DNA from: Treponema sp.
GTDB lineage: Bacteria; Spirochaetota; Spirochaetia; Treponematales; Treponemataceae
NCBI GenBank assembly: GCA_017614655.1
Contig: JAGABO010000218.1
Span: 1-12,729, forward strand
Direction: 5' to 3'
Length of the DNA: 12,729 bases
The notes below the pieces were generated by a model that worked only from the letters and a program-made list of their open reading frames with translations, did no database searches and was not told the DNA's origin. The position numbers were made by a program, and so were the translations under genes. Every line of letters begins with the position of its first letter. Within the stretch, counting starts at the first letter, position 1. Shown here piece by piece: positions 7,309 through 12,729 of this stretch.

Positions 7309-8424
7309 TTAATCCGAAAGGTCTACGTCAAACTGAACCTGAACGTCATAATCAGGGAAGGCTTCTTTTACGTCCGAAACAACGTGTTCATACATTGCCT
7401 GCATGTCTTCTGAACCGAAGGAAACTACAAGGTCAAACTTCATGAGCTTTTCTTCTTCGTCAACAAAAAAGCCGTGCATCTGGACAATATCCTTGTGGTC
7501 ATGAACAATGGCCGATACTCTTGAACGGATTTCTGCAGCAGAATTATTTTTTGTATTCACGCTGTAAACGCCGACTGCCGTCATTATAACGCCGAACTTT
7601 TCGTAAACCACGCGGGTAATTTTTCTCGTAACCGAATCAATTTTTCCTGCAGTCCACGTGTCAGGAATTTCTATGTGAATTGACCCCAGATGCTTATCAG
7701 GACCGTAATTGTTGAGGGCAAGATCGTAAGCGCCCCGAATTTCCGGATCTACGGAAGCGACAGTCTTTTTTATTGCAATCGAAATTTTTGAATCAATTCT
7801 TTCACCTAAAATCTTACTCAAAGTTTCCTTTAAAGTTTCCACACCGGTTCTGATGATAAAAAACGAAATTACGACACCAAGCCATGCTTCAAGAGAAATT
7901 CCCTTAAAGATAAAAACAAGGGCAGCTGCAAGTGTAGAAAGAGAAATGACGGAATCCATAAGCGCGTCTTTTCCGCTTGCCGTAAGCGAAGAAGAGTTTG
8001 CCCTGCGCCCCATTGCAGAAGTAAAAAGCCCGAGAATAATCTTAACAAAAACTGCCGAAGAAACGACGATAATCGTTACCGCACTGTAATCCGGAATCTG
8101 GGGCGTAATTATTTTTTTGACTGATTCAACAAGAGACGTAAATCCTGCATACAGGATGATTATTCCGATTATCATTGCAGAAATATACTCTGCCCTTCCG
8201 TGTCCGAACGGATGTTCCCTGTCTGCCGGCTTTAATGCAAGCTTTGTTCCGATAATCGTGATTATGGAAGAAAGTGCATCAGTAAGATTGTTTACTGCAT
8301 CAAGTATAACTGCAATGGAGTTGGAAAGAATCCCCGCAACAGCCTTAAAAGAGGCCAGAAATATATTTGCAAGAATTCCGATAATGCCTGTCCTTATGAT
8401 GATTGCTTCACGCCTGTCCTTCAT
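7309..8424 (-). CDS. Cation diffusion facilitator (CDF) metal exporter, probably Mn(II)/Fe(II)-type
   Basis: A 371-residue inner-membrane exporter that would use the proton gradient to expel divalent metal. About six membrane helices fill residues 10-200, with HPFGHGRAEY at 71-80 typical of CDF proteins. The transport-site residues read N45 and D49 (DAVNNLTD) and D153 and D157 (KDALMDS). In E. coli YiiP the equivalents are D45, D49, H153 and D157. Asp in place of the TM5 His is linked in the family to Mn or Fe rather than Zn. Residues about 210-292 form the normal cytoplasmic dimerisation domain. About 295-371 form a further domain with similar alternating pattern, probably a second copy. The start has only a weak AAGGCGG ribosome-binding site. 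It is divergent from PBP1A; no clear operator was seen. Confidence 0.9.
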   Translation of the reverse strand: MKDRREAIIIRTGIIGILANIFLASFKAVAGILSNSIAVILDAVNNLTDALSSIITIIGTKLALKPADREHPFGHGRAEYISAMIIGIIILYAGFTSLVESVKKIITPQIPDYSAVTIIVVSSAVFVKIILGLFTSAMGRRANSSSLTASGKDALMDSVISLSTLAAALVFIFKGISLEAWLGVVISFFIIRTGVETLKETLSKILGERIDSKISIAIKKTVASVDPEIRGAYDLALNNYGPDKHLGSIHIEIPDTWTAGKIDSVTRKITRVVYEKFGVIMTAVGVYSVNTKNNSAAEIRSRVSAIVHDHKDIVQMHGFFVDEEEKLMKFDLVVSFGSEDMQAMYEHVVSDVKEAFPDYDVQVQFDVDLSD

Positions 8425-8525
8425 AAAACGCCGCCTTAAAAAAGTCTTAAAGCATGATACATCAAATTAAGAAAATAATCACGGGGAAGTTTAAGTATAA
8501 GTCCTGTCCCTATACAGCACAGCTA

Positions 8526-8557
8526 TTGAAAAAACGCGCATTTTTTTCTATTATAAT
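8526..8557 (+). promoter_or_regulatory. Promoter for the PBP1A operon
   Basis: TTGAAA (8526-8531) is followed either by TATTAT (8549-8554, spacer 17) or by TATAAT (8552-8557, spacer 20). The two -10 options overlap. Either one places the transcription start at about 8561-8564, at or within two bases of the ATG at 8563, and no Shine-Dalgarno sequence is present upstream. Confidence 0.6.
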
Positions 8558-8562
8558 GTGTT

Positions 8563-11178
8563 ATGAAAAAAAGGAAAATCTGGCCTTTTGTTTTTTTAGC
8601 CGTCTCTCTGTTCAACGGACTCTGGATTGGAGTTTCGCTCGGACTTTCTCTTGCAGTAACAGTTAATACAAAGAATACGGAAAACTTTACGGACTTCGAA
8701 ACCGTACTTCCGACAAAAATTCTCGACATAAATGATGAACTCATCACAGAGTTTTCAAGTGATGAAAAGCGCGAAATAATTTCTCTCGATCAGCTTCCGC
8801 AGCACATGATTGATGCTCTTTTAACACGCGAAGACCGTATATTTTATGAACATCACGGATTTTCTGCAAAAGCCCTCTTCCGTGCAGTCATGGGTGTAAT
8901 CACAAGAAATTCACTGGGAGGTGGTTCAACACTTACCCAGCAGATTGCAGGAACACTTTACTGCGACAGACGTGACTACTCTGTAAAAAGAAAGCTTAAG
9001 GAACTCTGGTGGGCCATCCAGATGGAAAGGCGCTACTCTAAGAACGAAATAATGGAACTCTACCTTAACAAGATTTACTTTGGTGGAGGAACCTACGGTG
9101 TTAATGCCGCAAGCAAATACTACTTCGGTCATCCGGCAACGGAAATTACTCCGGCAGAAGCTGCAATTCTTGTAATTCAGCTTTCAAATCCGGTTTACTA
9201 CAATCCGTTTGAACATCCCAACCGCGCCATGGAAAGACAGCAGACCGTTCTTAACGGCATGGTTGAATCAAACTATATAACCCGGGAACAGGCAGAAGAA
9301 AGTTTTGATGCCTACTGGGCAGGATTTGACTTTACACGCACAAATACATCAGCATACGACATGAGGGAAGACAATGCCCCGTGGTTCTCTGAATATGTGC
9401 GCCGTGAGCTTAGCGGAATGCTCTATGGAAGCGACGACATCTATACTTCGGGCTACACGGTAAATACAACACTTAACCTCGCTCATCAGAGAGAAGCCGA
9501 AGAAATAATGAAGGACTACCTTGCCTACGCAAACCGTGAATATCAGAAGACAAGAAGTTCACGCGAAAGGGAAGCCTTCAGAAAATACACGCCTTTCTCT
9601 GAACTCCTCATGCTTACGTTTAATCTGCCGGACCTCCGCGTAAATGACAAGAGAATGGAAGTTCAGGTTACGACAAGTTACAGAAGGGAACTTAATCCTC
9701 TGCTTGATGTCCTTTCCATTATAAACGGAATGGAAAATCTTAAGACGTCTTTTGTTTCTAAAGGAAATGAGCGCATAAAGGAAAACCGTGAACGCACAAC
9801 AATAGAAGGCACAATGATTGCCCTCGAAAACTCTACGGGTTATATAGATGCACTTGTCGGCGGTTCAAAATACGACACCCACAACAATCAGTTCATACGC
9901 GCTGTTCAGGCAAGACTGCAGCCGGGTTCAACATTTAAACCGCTTTACTATTCTGCCGGAATTGACAGCAGAAAATTTGCATGGAGTACAATCATAAGCG
10001 ATACGCCTATCGTATTCCACAAGGAAGACGGTTCTCCTTACATACCTCAGGACTTTAAAGGTGAATGGGAAGGTGATGTAGAACTCTGGTATGCCCTCGC
10101 ACACTCTATGAATGTTCCGTCTCTTAAGGTTCTTGATGAAATCGGATTTGATGCAGCAATAAAGAGAACTTCGGCACTTCTTGGAATTCCGGAATCTGAA
10201 CTTGCCGAACGCGGATTCCAGCCGGTGTATCCGCTTGGTCTCGGAGTCTGTGCCGTACGTCCTGTAGAAATGGCAAAAGCTTTCTCTACAATTGCAAACA
10301 ACGGAAAAGAAGTTGTGCCTATTGCAATCCGCAATGTAGAAGACAGAAGCGGACAGATTATAATCAATCCTGAACAGGAAACAAGAATGGCTCAGGCCGC
10401 AAAGGGAGCAAAAGCTCAGATCATCAGTCATGAGACGGCATTCATCATGCAGGAAATGCTCCGCATGACAGTCAGAAGCGGAACTCTTGCCTACGGCTCA
10501 AAATACGATTCAACACAATACACAATCAAAAAAGACAAGGGTACCGGATATAAATTCAAGTACTATGATAAAAACGGAAATATGTTCTACATGCCGATAG
10601 CAGGAAAAACCGGTACAACGCAGAACTGGGCAGATGCATGGACTGTCGGATTTACACCGTATTATACGGCGGCTTTCTGGTTCGGCTTTGACAGGCGCGG
10701 ACAGTCTCTGGGTCTTTCCATAACAGGTTCAACTCTTGCCGGTGTTGCCTGGGGTGACTACATGGCAAAAGTTCATGAAGGAAAACCCATGAAGAACTTT
10801 AATGAAGAACTTCCCGACGGCATAGTACAGATGGATGTCTGTACCAGAAGCGGCGGAATATATACACCGGAATGTGGAGAAAATCACAGGATAACGGGAT
10901 ACTTCCTTGCAGGAACTCAACCGGTTAATGAATGTACGTATCACAACAACAATGTAATTACAGATATAGCAATTGACCGCATAAAAGATGCCCGTACAAG
11001 AAGCGGCTACAAGTTTGAACTCGAAGATACAAGTCCACTTTCATTTGACTTAAGCTTCTTAAAATCAAACAAACCGTCTTCTGATTACACAGATGATGAA
11101 GACGCAGATTCTGACCTTGATATTTTTGCTCCCGCTCAGGACAGTGAAGATTCAATGGAAAACTGGCTCCTGCAGTAA
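8563..11178 (+). CDS. mrcA: Bifunctional penicillin-binding protein 1A (glycosyltransferase/transpeptidase)
   Basis: An 871-residue class A PBP. A membrane anchor covers about 7-33. The GT51 domain shows EDRIFYEHHGF (90-100, catalytic Glu90), GGGSTLTQQ (119-127) and MELYLNKIYFGGGTYGV (164-180). The transpeptidase shows S456-T-F-K459, S515-M-N517 and K682-T-G-T685. It polymerises and cross-links peptidoglycan on the periplasmic side. Oddities are a charged insert between the two domains (about 325-412), a 35-residue lysine/tyrosine-rich insert just before KTG (about 641-676), and an acidic low-complexity tail after about 825. The stretch C760...C771...C791-x-x-H resembles the Cys-containing C-terminal module of other PBP1A proteins. 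The ATG has no Shine-Dalgarno sequence and may be leaderless. The symbol follows family naming. It is the first gene of a three-gene operon. Confidence 0.95.
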   Translation: MKKRKIWPFVFLAVSLFNGLWIGVSLGLSLAVTVNTKNTENFTDFETVLPTKILDINDELITEFSSDEKREIISLDQLPQHMIDALLTREDRIFYEHHGFSAKALFRAVMGVITRNSLGGGSTLTQQIAGTLYCDRRDYSVKRKLKELWWAIQMERRYSKNEIMELYLNKIYFGGGTYGVNAASKYYFGHPATEITPAEAAILVIQLSNPVYYNPFEHPNRAMERQQTVLNGMVESNYITREQAEESFDAYWAGFDFTRTNTSAYDMREDNAPWFSEYVRRELSGMLYGSDDIYTSGYTVNTTLNLAHQREAEEIMKDYLAYANREYQKTRSSREREAFRKYTPFSELLMLTFNLPDLRVNDKRMEVQVTTSYRRELNPLLDVLSIINGMENLKTSFVSKGNERIKENRERTTIEGTMIALENSTGYIDALVGGSKYDTHNNQFIRAVQARLQPGSTFKPLYYSAGIDSRKFAWSTIISDTPIVFHKEDGSPYIPQDFKGEWEGDVELWYALAHSMNVPSLKVLDEIGFDAAIKRTSALLGIPESELAERGFQPVYPLGLGVCAVRPVEMAKAFSTIANNGKEVVPIAIRNVEDRSGQIIINPEQETRMAQAAKGAKAQIISHETAFIMQEMLRMTVRSGTLAYGSKYDSTQYTIKKDKGTGYKFKYYDKNGNMFYMPIAGKTGTTQNWADAWTVGFTPYYTAAFWFGFDRRGQSLGLSITGSTLAGVAWGDYMAKVHEGKPMKNFNEELPDGIVQMDVCTRSGGIYTPECGENHRITGYFLAGTQPVNECTYHNNNVITDIAIDRIKDARTRSGYKFELEDTSPLSFDLSFLKSNKPSSDYTDDEDADSDLDIFAPAQDSEDSMENWLLQ

Positions 11179-11190
11179 GGCGGTACCGGA

Positions 11191-11604
11191 ATGCTCGTAA
11201 GAATAAGCGATATAAAAGTAAAAAAACGCGTTAGAAAAGATCTCGGCGACATCGGGCCGCTTAAGGATTCCCTCAGAACTTACGGACTTTTAAATCCCAT
11301 AACGCTCGATAAAAATAATGTACTGATTGCAGGAGAACGAAGGCTTGAAGCTGCCAAAGCAATCGGCTGGGAAAGCATTAATGCGATAATAATTAACAGA
11401 ACAATAGATAAAGTAAGCAAGCTCGAAATGGAACTGGAAGAAAACAACCAGAGAAAGGAGTTTACAGATGAAGAACTCCTTGAAGGTTATCACCGTCTCG
11501 AACGACTTAAAAATCCGCCTCTTCTTCTCCGCTTTCTAAGGTGGATTGCAGGGCTCTTTGTTAAACTTGCTGCTTTTATAAAAAAACTTTTTACAGGTAA
11601 CTAG
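11191..11604 (+). CDS. Short ParB N-domain protein with C-terminal amphipathic helix
   Basis: A 137-residue protein. Residues 1-70 match the ParB/sulfiredoxin fold: ISDIKVKKRVRKDLGDI, GLLNPITLDKN, and GERRLEAAKAIGW (48-60), the conserved GERR box that contacts CTP in true ParB proteins. ENNQRKEFTDEELLEGY (84-100) resembles the ENxQR box. The helix-turn-helix and dimer domains that should follow are missing. Instead residues 110-134 form a hydrophobic segment with Arg114, Arg117, Lys125, Lys131 and Lys132. On a helical wheel these all fall within about 120 degrees, as in a membrane-surface amphipathic helix. Only 12 bases separate it from the PBP1A stop, and AAGGCGG overlapping that stop is its likely ribosome-binding site. 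Chromosome segregation by DNA binding looks unlikely; a nucleotide-dependent membrane-associated role is inference. Confidence 0.85.
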   Translation: MLVRISDIKVKKRVRKDLGDIGPLKDSLRTYGLLNPITLDKNNVLIAGERRLEAAKAIGWESINAIIINRTIDKVSKLEMELEENNQRKEFTDEELLEGYHRLERLKNPPLLLRFLRWIAGLFVKLAAFIKKLFTGN

Positions 11605-11614
11605 GAAACAAAAA

Positions 11615-12607
11615 ATGAAAAAAACTCTTTTTGCAGCTCTTGCATTTTTTTTACTGACAGGAACCTCTATCCTTTCTGCAGAAGAAACCAAGTCTGGAGA
11701 AACAGATTCTTTTCCATGGAGCATTTATGTTCAGACTGATTTATGTTACTCTCCTGAATGCCGCATGCTCACCGGAGGCACACATTATGCTCCGATAACC
11801 GGAATCTACGCAAGCTTTCTATGCCGCACAACGCTTCATGCAGACTACACTCTGAATACGCCGCTCGGAGAGCACTGGCTTCTTTCTGATGCAAACCTTG
11901 TAGCAGGAGCCGCCTTTGAACTTACCCCGGTTTCCATTAAGCCCTATGCCTATCTTTCGTTTACCCCGCTTCCCTTCCTTGAATTTCATGCATCAGCTCA
12001 TGCAGGAAGTGCCTGGACTTTCTTCGGCAAAAACGGAATGGAAAAATATAACGCAGCTTCCGGAGAATACGAAGCCCTTACTTTTGGAAAAGACTGGTAC
12101 CTTAAAGCCTCTGCCGGCGCAACCTTCCAGTTTGACACAGGAGCAATCTGGGAAGGTGACTGGACTCATGTCGTAACGCTTGCAACCTACACCCTTTCCT
12201 ACACAACACTTACAGGCGTCGAAGATAAAACTCCGTGGTCATGGCAGGCAATCAGTCACTATATGAACGGACTTAATTACGACTGGTATTTTGTACTCGG
12301 CTACAGACTTCCTTATAAACTGAATATTGTAGGCGTTGGTCTTGAACTTTACGGCTATTTCGACGGACAGTTTGATTCTGCATACGAAAAGTTTGACGGA
12401 ACCTTTATGACGGCAGAACTTTCTCCGCTTGCAGCAATGGTTCTTGACGAAAAAAACAGCTTTAACATGCAGTTTACTTTTAAAACCCGACGGTCATTTC
12501 TGGAAGAACATGAAAACAGCGAAACTTCAAAGGAACTGCTTCTTACAAAAAGCGGTACAGAATGGTTCTTTGACAGCTTTGCTTTCCGCTGGACATACAA
12601 ATTCTAA
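11615..12607 (+). CDS. Probable outer-membrane beta-barrel protein
   Basis: A 330-residue protein with a clear signal peptide (MKK, hydrophobic core, cleavage after LSA near residue 22) and no lipobox cysteine. The mature chain has many segments of alternating polar and aromatic or hydrophobic residues, is rich in Tyr, Trp, Phe, Gly and Thr, has no hydrophobic helix, and ends in an amphipathic strand with terminal Phe (FRWTYKF). This is the usual C-terminal insertion signal of outer-membrane barrels. I do not recognise a named family; a small porin or structural barrel is possible. TAGGA, overlapping the stop of the ParB-like gene, lies eight bases before the ATG, so it is probably co-transcribed with the two genes upstream. 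The operon terminator follows seven bases after the stop. Confidence 0.8.
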   Translation: MKKTLFAALAFFLLTGTSILSAEETKSGETDSFPWSIYVQTDLCYSPECRMLTGGTHYAPITGIYASFLCRTTLHADYTLNTPLGEHWLLSDANLVAGAAFELTPVSIKPYAYLSFTPLPFLEFHASAHAGSAWTFFGKNGMEKYNAASGEYEALTFGKDWYLKASAGATFQFDTGAIWEGDWTHVVTLATYTLSYTTLTGVEDKTPWSWQAISHYMNGLNYDWYFVLGYRLPYKLNIVGVGLELYGYFDGQFDSAYEKFDGTFMTAELSPLAAMVLDEKNSFNMQFTFKTRRSFLEEHENSETSKELLLTKSGTEWFFDSFAFRWTYKF

Positions 12608-12613
12608 ACACAT

Positions 12614-12650
12614 AAAAAAACTGCCCATTTCTACAGGCAGTTTTTTTTTT
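12614..12650. terminator. Bidirectional rho-independent terminator
   Basis: An A7 tract followed by CTGCC, a ten-base loop (12626-12635), GGCAG and T10 gives a perfect stem of 12 pairs when the A and T tracts are counted. The T-run terminates the plus-strand PBP1A operon, and the A-run on the other side gives a U-tract for the minus-strand gene ending at 12664. Confidence 0.93.
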
Positions 12651-12663
12651 ATTTTAATTCATC

Positions 12664-12729
12664 TTATTTAATTTTCTTTACAAAAGCATCCTTAAATCCG
12701 TTCGACTTAAAGCGCTCAAATACTGCTCC
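12664..12729 (-). CDS. C-terminal end of a minus-strand gene (partial)
   Basis: Read on the minus strand from the window edge, 21 codons are open and end in TAA (12666-12664). The peptide ends FKSNGFKDAFVKKIK. The position, facing the bidirectional terminator 13 bases beyond the stop, supports a real gene end. The ending GFKDAFVKK resembles the last strand of SPOR (peptidoglycan-binding) domains, but 21 residues are too few to assign a family. Confidence 0.5.
   Translation of the reverse strand, partial: GAVFERFKSNGFKDAFVKKIK

Noticed and set aside
7192..7413. Plus-strand open frame of 73 codons across the hairpin
   Set aside because: It starts inside the palindromic element, runs antisense into the CDF exporter gene and has no ribosome-binding site; it is a by-product of the repeat.
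8495..8515. GTATA...TATAC inverted repeat as an operator between the CDF and PBP1A genes
   Set aside because: Only five bases per arm with an 11-base gap; too weak to claim without conserved copies.

Overview
The window looks like a chromosomal segment of a Treponema-type spirochaete. The best evidence is a very long protein with an acidic N-terminal part, one membrane segment and a periplasmic TPR domain, which fits the spirochaete flagellar collar protein FlcA. Supporting signs are a PBP1A with spirochaete-like insertions, a signal-peptide outer-membrane barrel ending in Phe, and moderately A+T-rich DNA with TTGAAA-type -35 boxes. No transposase, phage gene, CRISPR array, tRNA or rRNA was seen.

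Layout. The 3' end of a plus-strand membrane protein gene (2-448) runs into, and overlaps, the end of a minus-strand pair. That pair is a FlcA-like gene (4790-1071) followed, with an ATGA overlap, by a dolichol-kinase/phytol-kinase-like CTP-dependent lipid kinase gene (1074-433). Divergent from the FlcA-like gene is a secreted protein with two glycogen-binding (CBM48/AMPK-type) folds (4937-5659). It converges on ffh (7054-5669), the SRP GTPase. Upstream of ffh is a 254-base gap holding a long hairpin with perfect terminal inverted repeats and short flanking direct repeats (7142-7280), which looks like a MITE. Next is a minus-strand CDF metal exporter (8424-7309).

Divergent from the exporter is a likely three-gene envelope operon on the plus strand: a bifunctional PBP1A (8563-11178), a short ParB-domain protein whose C-terminus is an amphipathic helix instead of a DNA-binding domain (11191-11604), and an outer-membrane beta-barrel candidate (11615-12607). 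A strong bidirectional terminator (12614-12650) closes it, facing the last codons of a minus-strand gene (12664-12729).

Most genes concern the cell envelope: peptidoglycan synthesis, outer membrane, lipid phosphorylation, membrane-protein targeting, metal export and the periplasmic flagellar motor. The most unusual items are the ParB-like protein tied to PBP1A, the MITE-like hairpin, and two genes (FlcA-like and PBP1A) whose best promoter -10 box lies only five or six bases before the start codon, which predicts leaderless mRNAs. Function calls rest on motifs read by eye; no database search was run.
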